DNA of 37,243 nucleotides from Chara braunii (Eukaryota; Streptophyta; Charophyceae; Charales; Characeae): the NCBI GenBank assembly GCA_003427395.1, contig BFEA01000022.1, forward strand, positions 1,045,260 to 1,082,502. Reading direction: 5' to 3'. The translations under genes and the position numbers were made by a program. Positions 20,939 through 30,300 of this stretch are shown piece by piece; position 1 is the stretch's first letter, and each line of letters opens with the position of its first letter. The notes beneath the pieces were generated by a model. The model worked only from the letters and a program-made list of their open reading frames with translations. It searched no databases and was not told the origin of the DNA.

Positions 20939-21537
20939 GCACAATTATTGTCTAAAGTGGCACGTCGACAAGGGACAACCCCGAAGCGGGGCAAACTTGT
21001 TGAGAGTTTCCGTTACCGGTATGACGGTCACCAGATTTTCCACGTCAGGGCTAATGAGTTCCCGACCTCCAGACACATTCTGGTGATTACCTACTTGGTA
21101 AAGGGGGCACATATGACAGAATCGCCGACTACATATTCTGCAGGGAGAGCCATTGGAGAGACAATTGGCTTCATGTGGTGTTCCCTCAGGTATCCTCAGC
21201 TCCTGGTGGTGTCTTCTTCAATTTTCATGGGTGCAAGCCCAAGCCCCTCAGTGAAGCACGTAGCAAGGACAAGAAGTGGAAGGACGAGCGGATCAAGAGC
21301 AAGATAGTTGAATCACAGATCCCGATTACTATCTGCACGCAGAGACCAGAGACCGATGAGTCGAACTTTAATCCTTGCAGTACGAGCGACGTCTATCATA
21401 GCGATTACTTCGATTGGGACACCCATAACCTGTTGATGATTGCTTATGCACTGGAGACCGGTAAGCGGCCACGACGGAGAGCGACATTGAGACGGATTGC
21501 ATATCTTCTTGCACGTTATCTGCTCGAGGGAGACTGA
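20939..21537 (+). pseudogene. Unrecognised ORF of the duplicated segment, frameshifted
   Basis: The frame opens at 20939 (RRQGTTPKRGKLVESFRYRY) without a clear ATG and is read to about 21105, where a 22-nt deletion relative to copy 2 (which keeps it, at about 36329-36350) shifts the frame. It resumes as VFPQVSSAPGGVFFNFHG...DERIKSKIVESQIPITIC and ends RRIAYLLARYLLEGD, TGA at 21535-21537. Copy 2 shows the uninterrupted first part. The sequence has mixed hydrophobic/charged composition and alternating strand-like and helix-like stretches, as expected of a real globular protein. I do not recognise the family. A transposon-carried gene is possible. Confidence 0.55.
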
Positions 21538-21544
21538 TTTCTAT

Positions 21545-21952
21545 ATGTCAGGCGAGCCTAGGACCGAGGCGGTTGCCGGACCCCCAAGAGGGGGAGGACT
21601 TGTCCCATATCTCGGAGATGGATTTAGTCACCAAGTTGGGGCAGATTTTGCGATGCAGGCCTTCCGGAAGCCACTTTTTGGAGACCGTTTCCTTGAGGTT
21701 TCATACGTTTACATAGACAGGAAGGGACGAATCGAGATACTGATTGGTGCTACGGGCGATATTACCCTTGCCGAGGAACTCTACCTCAGGAGCACTGCGG
21801 ACATGGAGATGGCGAGATGCATGGCATACATTAACAAGATTGATCATGAAGCGCCTCTTAAAATCAGCTATGGGGTCCCAGAAACGACAACATTCGGGTT
21901 CATAATGATGAGGAGGACCAGTGTGTACCGGATGTGGAGTCCCAGACAGTAG
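21545..21952 (+). CDS. Unrecognised 135-residue protein
   Basis: Starts at ATG MSGEPRTEAVAG, eight bases after the stop of the preceding frame, and ends VYRMWSPRQ. The interior (FGDRFLEVSYVYIDRKGRIEI, then LAEELYLRSTADMEMARCMAYIN) suggests beta strands followed by a helix. No catalytic motif is recognised. It may be a downstream exon or continuation of the frame at 20939-21537, or an independent small ORF. It lies about 600 nt upstream of the primer binding site of element B, so it would be outside that element's internal region. Confidence 0.4.
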   Translation: MSGEPRTEAVAGPPRGGGLVPYLGDGFSHQVGADFAMQAFRKPLFGDRFLEVSYVYIDRKGRIEILIGATGDITLAEELYLRSTADMEMARCMAYINKIDHEAPLKISYGVPETTTFGFIMMRRTSVYRMWSPRQ

Positions 21953-22544
21953 GGCCTACTCATGAGGGGGTACCACTTATCATTATCGACTGAAACTCTT
22001 TCCTTCTGGTCACTGCGATGTATTTTGACATTATTATGATTTATCAGTGACTGCAGCCCTCTAATGGCTGCTCCCTGCTTTCCTTGAGTACTACTCTTTA
22101 GTCTCGTGTCTCTGGTCATGCTCTTGCAGAGTTTGGTTTCGGGTCTTCGTGTTCTTTCAGTGTCATTTGTTCTATGATGCATGGGATGTTATCTTATTTT
22201 TTCTTCTTATAACACATGTTACACTTAGGGCTACTTGAAGGACTCCTGGATAATAGGGACTTCGGTGACCTCGAGTCTGACTTTTATACGGGGTCAGGTG
22301 CACGAGATGAACCCAAATGCCTCACTCTAAGCCATGTCGTCGCTGGCAGGAGGGATAACCTTGACTACTCGACTGTATGAGTGAAAGTGACAAAGGCGGT
22401 TTTCTGAATGTACTCACATTTTATATGATTTTTATACCTACCAAAAAAAATTGTGTGATAGCCTACCAGTCCACCAACCCACTGCACTTGGCCCGGGGAC
22501 CGGCATCGAACCAGGCCATGGAAGTGGTGGGGACGCGACAAAAA
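21953..22544. other. Position expected for the 5' LTR of element B
   Basis: This is immediately upstream of the primer binding site and has T-rich runs (22195-22210), but no start TG with a matching copy after 30780 was found. A minus-strand B-box-like GGTTCGATGCC near 22510 has no accompanying tRNA fold. No protein is recognised. Confidence 0.35.
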
Positions 22545-22561
22545 TGGCGTTGTTGCCGAGG
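22545..22561 (+). promoter_or_regulatory. Primer binding site, tRNA-Asp type
   Basis: TGGCGTTGTTGCCGAGG matches 14 of 17 positions of the plant tRNA-Asp(GUC) 3'-end complement TGGCGCCGTTGCCGGGG, the usual primer of many plant gypsy elements. All three differences are C-to-T or G-to-A. It marks the 5' end of the internal region of element B and implies an LTR ending just before it. Confidence 0.65.
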
Positions 22562-22801
22562 ACTCAAAAACCTTGAGTTCCTGGGAATGGACCCTAGTGA
22601 CAATATTCTGTGATTTGGCAGTAGTCTAGCGCAATTTGTACAAGGTCTGCCTCAGATCAGAAAAACTTTCGGCTAGAGGAGCCCCGAGAGGAGGGGTCTC
22701 TTGCAGGAGTCTATTTGAAGTGATTCAGGCCTGCAAGCAAGGACTTGGAACCCTTGTTCTGGGCTCTCGGCTTGACAAGTCTATAAGTCAGAAACAAGGC
22801 A

Positions 22802-23194
22802 ATGACTGAAGAGTATAATGTCCTAGAAGCTTTGCCTCATGTCACCTGTGGTGGTGCCTTTCCATATATGTTTGTCAAATGTATCACCTGTGAAAAAAGT
22901 ACAATGATTGTGCATGTGGTCGTCTCCTGATTCCTCGACGCCGATGATTATGATATTCAACCCTACATGCTAGAAGGGGCTGATCAGGAACCGGATTTCT
23001 TTACCAACTGGGATGTTATAGTGAAGTGCATCAAAGCAGAGAGGGATCAGTTGAGACAGCAAGGAATAGAAGCGAGTTGGGGCCTAGTGCCTAGGATCTA
23101 GGAGAAGATGCCTACCCTGCCAGTACCCAAAGGATTCTGTGACGGTAGGAATTGGCAACCTATCATCAATGCAGCGCTGAGGAGGCAGAGCTAG
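22802..23194 (+). pseudogene. Pre-gag module 1 (unknown domain)
   Basis: ATG at 22802 begins MTEEYNVLEALPHVTCGGAF. Landmarks: CGGAFPY, a Cys pair KCITCE, a strand-like VHVVVS then FLDADDYDIQPYM, a helix-like KAERDQLRQQG, then a C-terminal block DGRNWQPIINAALRRQ. It is interrupted by TGA at 22928-22930, exactly where module 2 has Arg (VVRFL), so CGA-to-TGA. A TAG follows near RI*EKMP. No known domain is recognised; see modules 2-4. Confidence 0.6.
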
Positions 23195-23204
23195 TCGGCA
23201 GCCC

Positions 23205-23600
23205 ATGTCGGTAGTAACTAGGGCAATAGAAGCACTGACCAGGATCACGGGTGGCGGTGCTTTTCCATACATCACCGAGCAATGCGTGACTTGCGAGCAT
23301 GATTTTGTGACCTTATACGTCGTTGTAGTTCGATTCCTCAATACAAACGAGTATGATGTGAGGCCGTATGTATCTACTGAAACAAGGAGAGGGATTGATT
23401 ACGAGGCGTGCTGGGTAGTTGCTGCTGGGTATATCTTGGATGAAAGGCTGTTGTTGAAACAATATGGAAAGAAGGTGACATGGAGTGTTCTACCTAGAGA
23501 GTTTGAGAGATTCCCAAGCCCTCCTGTGCCCCCTAGCTTCTGCGGCAGAAAGGACTAGGGACCAATCCTCAACGCGATACTCAGGGATCGAGTGTGGTGA
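23205..23600 (+). pseudogene. Pre-gag module 2 (unknown domain)
   Basis: The best preserved copy: MSVVTRAIEALTRITGGGAF, PYITEQCVTCEHDF, YVVVVRFLNTNEYDVRPYV, AAGYILDERLLLKQYG, LPREFERFPSPPVPPSF, then GRKD-stop-GPILNAILR. The TAG at 23556-23558 stands where modules 1 and 3 have Trp (RNW, RDW), so TGG-to-TAG. It is offset by 403 nt from module 1 and therefore in another frame. The repeated landmark order shows tandem duplication at the protein level. Confidence 0.65.
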
Positions 23601-23938
23601 GCTATGCCGATGAATGCCTACACCCTGATAACGGAGAGAACTCTGGCTTGGAGGTCTATCTTGACGAGCAGCAAGTGACTGTCATCAGGGCTATGGCAGA
23701 ATGTGATACTAGATTGGGTAGGCATGACGAGATTGGCATGATAGAGCACTATCTTGAGCTTATGCGAGCGACTGCTTTTGGAGCAATTATGGATCAGACT
23801 AGGATTAGGCATCTACTAGATTGCAAGAGTTCGGATGGCGGAAGAGTGATGCTACATGCAAGAGATGAGACCATTTTATCGAGACAACAACCAGCGGATA
23901 GTCCGGTTGGAGGTAGTAGAGGCAGCCCAAGACAATGA
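23594..23938 (+). other. Open frame between modules 2 and 3
   Basis: A 114-codon frame (non-ATG start) containing LEVYLDEQQVTVIRAMAEC and IEHYLELMRATAFGAIMDQ looks helical and protein-like but matches nothing I know. It overlaps the start of module 3 by a few bases. It may be the variable N-terminal part of module 3. Confidence 0.35.
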
Positions 23939-24423
23939 TTGTAGAATGTGGAGACTCTATGTCAATTGCGACTGTGGCCATTGATAGAGGATGGTTAGAT
24001 AAAGTGGTTGAAATTGAAAGCCCTTTCGAAATACTGAGGCATGATGTCTGTAAGAAAGGGCCTCTAGTATTCTATGCTCCAGTGGTTAGATTTTTCAAGA
24101 CCGACGGGCTTAATGTGAGGGTTTATGCTCGAAAAGGAATAGAAGAAGAAGAAGACTACCTACGGTGTATAAGGAGAGTGTACATTCATCACTTAAGAGT
24201 AAGGAGACTACTTCAAGGTTTGCGTGAGAGAGCGACCTGACGAAAACGGGTCAGGCAGTTTGAAAGTCTTCCTAGTTTTTTTACTATGGATAGCTTCACA
24301 GACAGAAGGGACTGGACGCCTCTTTTGGAAGCTATTGCTGCGGTTGGCAAGGCAAGAGAGGATGATCTGGTCATAAGAAAGTCGTTGTTCTTTGAAGCTT
24401 TTGAGCACCGGTTTGAAGTTTAA
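23935..24423 (+). pseudogene. Pre-gag module 3 (unknown domain)
   Basis: Reads MIVECGDSMSIATVAIDRGW, then APVVRFFKTDGLNVRVYARK and VYIHHLRVRRLLQGLRERAT. A TGA at 24238-24240 follows, in frame with RKRVRQFESLPSFF and the C-terminal block DRRDWTPLLEAI, ending at TAA 24421-24423. It aligns with module 2 over VVRF-x6-VR-Y and over the W-x-P block. The TGA again fits CGA-to-TGA. Confidence 0.55.
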
Positions 24424-24561
24424 GACGAATCTTGTTATGGTTAAGAGACATGCTGACTTTTTAGGAAGTAAACATATCTGGGAGACTTAGTAGGCACTAG
24501 TAAACTGAAGATGAAGAAGGATTGAGATAGCGAAATGCAATCGTGAAAGCTCTTTTTTTTT

Positions 24562-24939
24562 TTGATAAAAGAGGGCATAAAGAAGGACCTGACAAGACAG
24601 GAATCCGGAAAGGCAAGAGTCCTTATTCCCCGTTGGAGTTATGAGGATCGTTGCTTACTGGGGGCCCTGATCTGTAGGAGGGTGCGAGATCCCCTGAGAG
24701 AAGAAGTAAAAATCAAAAGAGGTGCGTCCTACATTGACGCAGTTGAGAGGGAAATCTTTGTTGACACTGACATCTATGGAGTAGAGGGAGAGCATAAGGT
24801 TTATGATGATAATGGAAGATTGAGGGTGACATTAAGAGGAGTTAGGAATTTGGCAATGTCTGGTTACTACCCGACAATCACGGCATCACTGGACGCTCTG
24901 GTTCCTTTTACCGGTGAGGAGTTTTTCCCTACAGGATAG
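24562..24939 (+). other. Open frame before module 4
   Basis: A 125-codon open stretch (ATA start in the longest reading) with ARVLIPRWSYEDRCLLGALI and YDDNGRLRVTLRGVRNLAMS. It looks like real decayed coding sequence with beta-rich character and no recognised motif. Its TAG is followed in the same frame by the module 4 landmarks, so it may be the N-terminal part of that copy. Confidence 0.35.
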
Positions 24940-25260
24940 AGTGTTGCATATCCCTGGAGGAGAGGCATGCCCCTGGGAAGGCGCATATCCTTGCTCAGTA
25001 CTGGTGAGTATGATATCCTATCCTATGTCCCTTCATTGAGGGAGAGAGGGACAGACCGTGAGTCGTTTCAAAATTGGGTTAGTAAATAATCAACCAAGAA
25101 AGGAGAGAATTAGAAAGGAGAGAGGTGAGAGTAACAAGCAGTACGAGAGTGGTTGTTTTTGATAAAATCCCTAAGCCAATCCTGCCGGAAAGCATCACTG
25201 ATGGTCGGAAATGGGGAGCCTATCATAAACGCGGTTCACGGAAGGAGGGAGGTATACTAA
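24940..25260 (+). pseudogene. Pre-gag module 4, degenerate
   Basis: In frame after the preceding stop: AYPWRRGMPLGRRISLLSTG, EYDILSYVPSLRERGTDRES, then stops. About 60 nt later the block PKPILPESITDGRKW with a one-base shift to EPIINAVHGRREV follows. The YD-x2-x-YV and DGR-x-W-x-PIINA landmarks match modules 1 and 2. It ends 13 nt before the gag ATG. Confidence 0.5.
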
Positions 25261-25273
25261 TAAAACATACGAG

Positions 25274-26600
25274 ATGGTTAAGGTAGCGGGAGCTCGACAG
25301 AGCAGGGCTATTTCCTCTGCAAGACAAGAGGAAGTAACCACTATCGCTGTTCTGCAAGAAATGTTGAATAGGATAGAGGCCATGAAGACTTGAATGAACA
25401 CTATGAACGTCCGACTAGATCTTCCGAGAGCCAAGGTACNNNNNNNNNNNNNNNNNNNNNNNNNNNNNNNNNNNNNNNNNNNNNNNNNNNNNNNNNNNNN
25501 NNNNNNNNNNNNNNNNNNNNNNNNNNNNNNNNNNNNNNNNNNNNNNNNNNNNNNATAGGATAGAGGCCATGAAGACTTGAATGAACACTATGAACGTCCG
25601 ACTAGATCTTCCGAGAGCCAAGGTACCTCCGGAGAACATACCCTGCTTTGATGCGACCAAGGTAAGGGAGTTCCTAGAGGACTATGATGTATTTGGGGTG
25701 AGTCATGGTTGGTCAGATAAGTAGAAGTTGAAAGCTTTGCTAGCCTATGTTGAGCCAAAGATGAGGGTGTAGGTGACAAAATTTACACAAGGGCTGGCGA
25801 CATGGGCGGATGTTAGACAAAAGATGTTGGAAGAGTATGCTAAGTATGACGTCCCAACAACCATGCAAAATTTGTTGGACGAGCGACGTGCCAAATGCAC
25901 CACCCTCGACCAATTTCTAGAGGATTTTGAGAGGGTTGCGCGGAGAATGCCCTTGCTGGATGAGGCACATAAGTGCCATGTTCTGTTGACTAACTTTGCG
26001 GAGGATGAAAGGAAAAGCGTGGTAAGCGTGGTAAGTCGCACTGCTCATTACCCTCTGAAGTGGGAAGAGATGGTCGAGATGGTCCGTGAGTTACCTTCGG
26101 TGTCAAATTGGAAGTGGTCCCTGTAACAAATGAAAGCAATAACAAGTGCAAGAGAGGGAAACGTTGAGACAGCTGGGGGAGGAAACTTGAAGGCCGACGA
26201 GATCCTTAGTTTTTTTGTTAAGCTTGGTAGCTCCGAGAAGTTGACCCTCCCTGCCCCAACAACACAAACCCTAGTTCGGTCTGAAGAAGAAAAGGAAGAA
26301 AGGAAAAAGGAGAAGCAAAAGGAAAAGAGTGAGAGTGAGAGCAAAAGTGGTGATGATGATGATGCTAGGCAAAGGAGAAAGGAAAGAAGAAAGGAATGAG
26401 ATAAGAAGCGAGACCGAGATTGGAGAAAGGATAACAGGAGTCGAGATTGACAAAGGAGAGATGGCCCCTTACGATGTTGTTATTGTGATAAGGAAGGTTA
26501 CACTCTAGCCCGGTGCTCAATGCTAGAGAAGGAACTTGAAGAAGGGATAGTCAAGAAAAATGTCAATGACACATTTGTGATGCCAATTGGAACAAGATAA
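25274..26600 (+). pseudogene. Element B Gag
   Basis: ATG at 25274 (MVKVAGARQSRAISSARQ), a leucine-rich coiled-coil start (VLQEMLNRIEAMKT) and the Gag capsid-like core: FDATKVREFLEDYDVFGV, LATWADVRQKMLEEYAKY, TLDQFLEDFERVARRMPLLD, YPLKWEEMVEMVRELPSV. A basic Lys/Glu/Ser tract then leads to the knuckle CCYCDKEGYTLARC, in which the zinc-ligand His is Tyr (CAC-to-TAC). Stops include TGA after MKT (both gap flanks), TAG at 25722-25724 and 25770-25772, and two TGAs before the knuckle. A frameshift lies near 26115. The 115-N gap falls inside it. Confidence 0.85.
25368..25626. other. Assembly gap with identical 72-bp flanks
   Basis: Bases 25440-25554 are N (115). The 72 bp immediately before the gap (25368-25439, ATAGGATAGAGG...) recur identically immediately after it (25555-25626). 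The gag frame reads through without loss if the two copies are collapsed into one (RAKV joined to PPENIPCF). The simplest reading is two contigs that overlap but were scaffolded with a placeholder gap. Confidence 0.9.
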
Positions 26601-26614
26601 AATTTCGAGTTAAA

Positions 26615-27119
26615 GGAGGGATGCGAGCGATAATCCTAGAAAAAGCCAAGGCCAATAAGGATAAGAAGAAGAAGGCTAGGGTTAATGCTATCACCTTTGA
26701 TGGCATTTTACCCCCGGAGATAGTGGCCCAGAACAGCAACCCTGGAAACCAAAGGTTGAACGTGTCTCATATTAGTCAGAAGGAAGTTGAAGAGAAAAAA
26801 CGGGAGAAGGCTCAAGCCTCAAAGGGAGTTAGATCAACTGATCGATGACACAAAGGGACTAGTGAAGGAAGGAAAAGGAAGGGAAGTCGTCGAGAAGAAG
26901 AGAAAAGTGGTCTTCAAATCCGAGGCTAAGGACGGGGTCTCGATAGATGAGGTGGTGAAGAAATTGCTCGAAGAGACCGAGATCACCTTATCCTAGAAGG
27001 AGGTAGTAGCTTTGGTGCCCAAGTTTAGGGAAGAACTGAAGAAGATGGTTGAGAGGAGGAAGGTAGAGATCAACAGTCTGAAACTCGTCCCTCAAAATGT
27101 GGAGAGAGCCCCGCGAGGT
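26615..27119 (+). pseudogene. Element B Gag-Pol linker, Lys/Glu-rich
   Basis: Frames IILEKAKANKDKKKKARVNA and RELDQLIDDTKGLVKEG...SIDEVVKKLLEETEITLS, then TAG at 26994-26996 and KEVVALVPKFREELKKMVER, form a charged, helix-rich linker before protease. It occupies the place of the element A linker at 17217-17624. The frame changes at about 26830. Confidence 0.6.
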
Positions 27120-27430
27120 ACTAAGATGAGATTCGGCAACATGTCATGCAAATATCTTAATATCTTCATAAATGACGTGAAAGTTAAAGCTCTAGTAGAC
27201 TCTGGGCCGAGATGGTGGTCATGTCCTCGGCCACGATGAGGTCACGTGGGCTCGAGATAGATAGGAAAGCTGATCACCAGTTCACCAATATAGCCGGATT
27301 TCTGCCTTTGGAGAGATCATTAATGATATCTCTATTCGAATTGGAACTTTACGAACCGAGATCTTTGGGTTTGTGGTTCCTAACTTGGATCATGACGCAT
27401 CCTTGGAGCCCCTTTTCTGCATAGGATGGA
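27120..27430 (+). pseudogene. Element B aspartic protease, frameshifted
   Basis: FINDVKVKALVDSG (to about 27210) contains the retropepsin active site D-S-G. One base is missing in the following G run, so the frame turns into PRWWSCPRPR. The expected continuation EMVVMSSATMRSRGLEIDRK is open in the next frame from about 27209. The segment then moves through further shifts to MEACAFLGHDV, equivalent to the end of the element A protease. It would be non-functional. Confidence 0.7.
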
Positions 27431-27850
27431 GGCTTGTGCGTTCTTAGGTCATGATGTGGCAGCCTGGCTCCCTCTCCAAGACCCTATCACTGGTCAAGAA
27501 TATGCTTTTGTCATAAGTGATAGGTATCATCCTCGTTATCAGCGACACGTTAACTCCCTTGAGCGTAGGGAATCCGACAAGCTGATAGAGGAAGTGCGGG
27601 CAAAGCTGAAAGAAAGTGGGATAGCAGACGAGGAAACAACGGTTAAAGTACATGATATTGGGAAGATGCTCAAGCTCCTGGGTAAAGCCAAGGTGATAGG
27701 TAAAGCAGGAGTAAGAGAGAAATGGAAGGATTCAAGGATGTTGTGAGGACAACAAAAGCTGGAACGATGCAACTCACCTTATCTGCGAATAAGCCTTTTT
27801 TAGGAAGATAGTCATTGAATCCAAGAGGAAGTATAAGCGCAAGCGCGTTA
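27431..27850 (+). pseudogene. Element B protease-RT connector
   Basis: An open stretch AAWLPLQDPITGQEYAFVIS, SDKLIEEVRAKLKESGIADE and KMLKLLGKAKVIGKAG ends at 27744-27746. It has the helical, charged character of gypsy protease-RT connectors. The following ~110 nt to 27850 are frameshifted coding remnants leading to KRKYKRKRVKKNPVAILVEK. Confidence 0.5.
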
Positions 27851-28410
27851 AGAAGAATCCGGTGGCAATCCTGGTAGAGAAAGATTACAATGAGACATTA
27901 GAGAAGGAAAAAAAAATAATCAAGGGATTGAGAGAGGCTGCGTTAAAAGAGGGAAGAGTTACCTTAGAATGGTTTAAGATAATGAGGGTCGGGGATGGTG
28001 ATTTCCTTCTGCCTCCTGAGAGGGACTTTATCTGTAAGTTGTGTCAAAAGTACAATGGTGCCTTTTCCTTTAATGATGAGGAAGGGGACGGCTGAATGTT
28101 GACATGATGAAAATGGTCAAGATATGGAGTCCCTCACACACCTTGGAACGACAGACCCACTAAGTATGTTCAGAAAGAAGAAGAACTGATGAAGTACTTG
28201 AACCAGAAAACAGCCTCCAACGTCGTGGAACCAGCAGATGGCGCGTACGCCAATCACTGGTTCTGTTTTTGGAAGTTGGGTGGTGGCCTACGCTAGATAC
28301 AAAACTTGCAAAAGTTAAACTCAGTAACAGAGTTCGTGATGCAGGTAGCTTACCCAATGCAGACCTGTTGGCTGAGTCTTTTGCTGGAAGAAGCATCTAC
28401 TCCCTCATCC
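27850..28410 (+). pseudogene. Element B RT, N-terminal part only
   Basis: NPVAILVEKDYNETLEKEKK, then GDFLLPPERDFICKLCQKYN and AFSFNDEE align with the element A RT lead-in. After a shift near 28090 come LNVDMMKMVKIW, VPHTPWNDRPTKYV, AYANHWFCFWKLGG and LAESFAGRSIYSL. It stops there: palm motifs A (LIDLYSGYD), B and C (YIDD) are absent because of a deletion joining SIYSL to KKVDKILNW at about 28404-28412. Reverse transcription by this copy is impossible. Confidence 0.8.
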
Positions 28411-29293
28411 GAAGAAAGTTGACAAAATTTTGAACTGGCTTATGCCTCTAAAAACGATCAGGAAAGTAAAAGTTTCCTACGGGTCTGTGACTTCTGACGG
28501 ATATTCATTCCTGAGTTTGCCAGGACAACGGAACCCTTTAGAGAGATGGTGTGACAAAGAGCTAGTCTAGGGTGGTCTGGTCAAAGAGAGACGGCGGCCC
28601 GAACACTCCAAGATAAGTCGTATTAGGATTACCCTATTTCGATGATGAAGGAGAGAGACCTTTCATCGAGGCCGATGGTGGCCCTATAGCCTTAGGGTGA
28701 GTGCTTGTGCAGCGAGATAAGAATAGTAAAGAGAGGCCACTTAGGTTCGAGAGCCGCACCCTTAATTCGGTTGAGAGAGGCTACATTCAGTTCAGGAAGG
28801 AGTTTTTGGCGATCCTGCACTGTATCAGGGTGTTCAGAGACTATGTTATGGAACGGAGGGTTGTCCTAAGAACGGACTCAACGACGGTGATTGGAGTTGT
28901 AAAGAGGCATCAGCAGGGAGATGCTACGGTTAGTAGGTGGATAACTCATATATGGACGTATGATTGCGCATTAGAAAAAATACCTACAGACAAGAATCGG
29001 GCTGATGGGTTGAGCCGCGTAGAATGGGGGCCAATAGATGAGAAAACCCTTGAGGAGGCGCTCTTCGTCGACGAGTTTCTTATGGAAGACAACGATGGAG
29101 GGTTACCTCCTGCCCCCATATGTTATACGGCCTCAGTCATGGCAACCGGTAGAGAGGACTGTTGGGGAAAAAAAGAAGATCCCTACCTCTGTTACCTCTT
29201 GACCAGAAAGGACGAGGAGGAGGGATGGTACGGGATGGTAAAGCAACCCGCTGTTGCAGCCTATGAGGTGACTGAGAGTTCGAGGATGGCCTA
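28411..29293 (+). pseudogene. Element B RT connection and RNase H
   Basis: KKVDKILNWLMPLKTIRKV begins the connection. The RNase H follows with PFIEADGGPIALG, then a TGA near 28699, KERPLRFESRTLNSVERGYI, RKEFLAILHCIRVFRDYV, VLRTDSTTVIGV, and LEKIPTDKNRADGLSRVEWG. Here the final catalytic Asp (ADGLSR) is kept, unlike in element A. An acidic linker to integrase ends at a TAG at 29292-29294 (SSRMA). Confidence 0.82.
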
Positions 29294-30300
29294 GGGTTGG
29301 TTGAATGAGATAGGAGATGGATTAGATAACTAGGAGCGAAGTGAGCACATTGAAGGAAAGTTCAGGAAAGAAGAATATGACGAACAATATAAGAGGATCG
29401 GTTTGGTAATGAGCAATAATTAGTTGAACGAGCTCTACCATAAGAGGACAAAAAGGACCTTTAGGCTACGTAAGGGTCAACTTTTTGTGGATGATAACAA
29501 AGGTCTGCCGCCGCTGACAGTGGTGTGGTAAAGGCAATTGGAGGTGATCGTTGCGATGCATGAGGGTTTGGCAGGGGGTCATTAGGGTGCTGATGCGATG
29601 CACTACTAAGTGTTCCAGCTATATCACTGAGATGGTTTAAGGGATATGGTTATGAGATACTGTAAGTCTTGTGAAGCCTGTCAGAAAAGGTCATCTATGA
29701 GATTTATTGAACCCTTATACCCCACTGTTCTTGTTGAGCATGGTAGTACTGTTTACCTTGATCTAATTACTATGCCCGATGGTAAGGATGAAATGAAATA
29801 TGTATTAAATATGAGAGAGAATATGTCTGGTTATGTTGAAGCAAAAACCATTTGTAATTGGATCGAGGAGATCTACCTAAAGTACCCCTTCATACGTGAG
29901 TTTGTGGCTAATTAGGGATCTGAGTTCAAGAACGAGATAGTCAGAAAGCTCATCTTCAGACCTGGGGTCAGAATCAGATATGTGACAACATATCATCCTC
30001 AGGCTAACGCACCAGTTGAAAGAGGTCACATGACACTAAGGGATGCAATATCAAAATGGTGCCAAGGTGACTCCATACATTGCCCATCTTTCTTGAGAGT
30101 GACTGTCACTGTTGACAATGTGACTGTCAAACGGACTACGTGTTATGCACCTATTACACTCTGGTACGGCCGGTTGCTACTTCTCCCATTGAGAACGTGG
30201 TTGAGACCTGGACCCATCAAGCAGATTGGGGAGGGTCAGCGAAGGCACTCATCGGAGTCAGGGCCTCATGAAGGGGTGTGCGGCTCCCCGTGAGTTGTAC
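29294..30300 (+). pseudogene. Element B integrase, mutated active site
   Basis: The zinc-binding part is MHEGLAGGH-stop-GADAMHY with YCKSCEACQKR. The catalytic core has D in VYLDLITMP and E in APVERGHM, but the second Asp is Asn: FVAN-TAG-GSEF at 29910-29915, where element A has FVMDRGSEF. Stops lie at the residues after GGH, HY, LYH and FVAN, and each can be explained by a transition. After TLWYGR (about 30170) the frame shifts (SPIENVVETW is in the next frame). The GPY region is not recognisable. Confidence 0.82.

Larger units (their letters stand above)
19599..21240 (+). repeat. Duplicated segment, copy 1
   Basis: Three blocks match the region 31689-36480 in the same order and strand: leader (19599-19720 against 31689-31806), 48-bp array (19712-20310 against 33829-34440) and a distal block (20311-21237 against 35539-36477) starting GGTCCAGTTTCATGCAG. 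Copy 2 has about 2 kb extra between leader and array and about 0.8-1 kb extra before the distal block. The distal block includes hairpin repeats and the start of an unrecognised reading frame. No terminal repeats were found that would identify the type of element. Confidence 0.8.

Noticed and set aside
22490-22520. Minus-strand GGTTCGATGCC as a Pol III B box or tRNA gene
   Set aside because: No matching A box or cloverleaf; it lies in the presumed LTR of element B.
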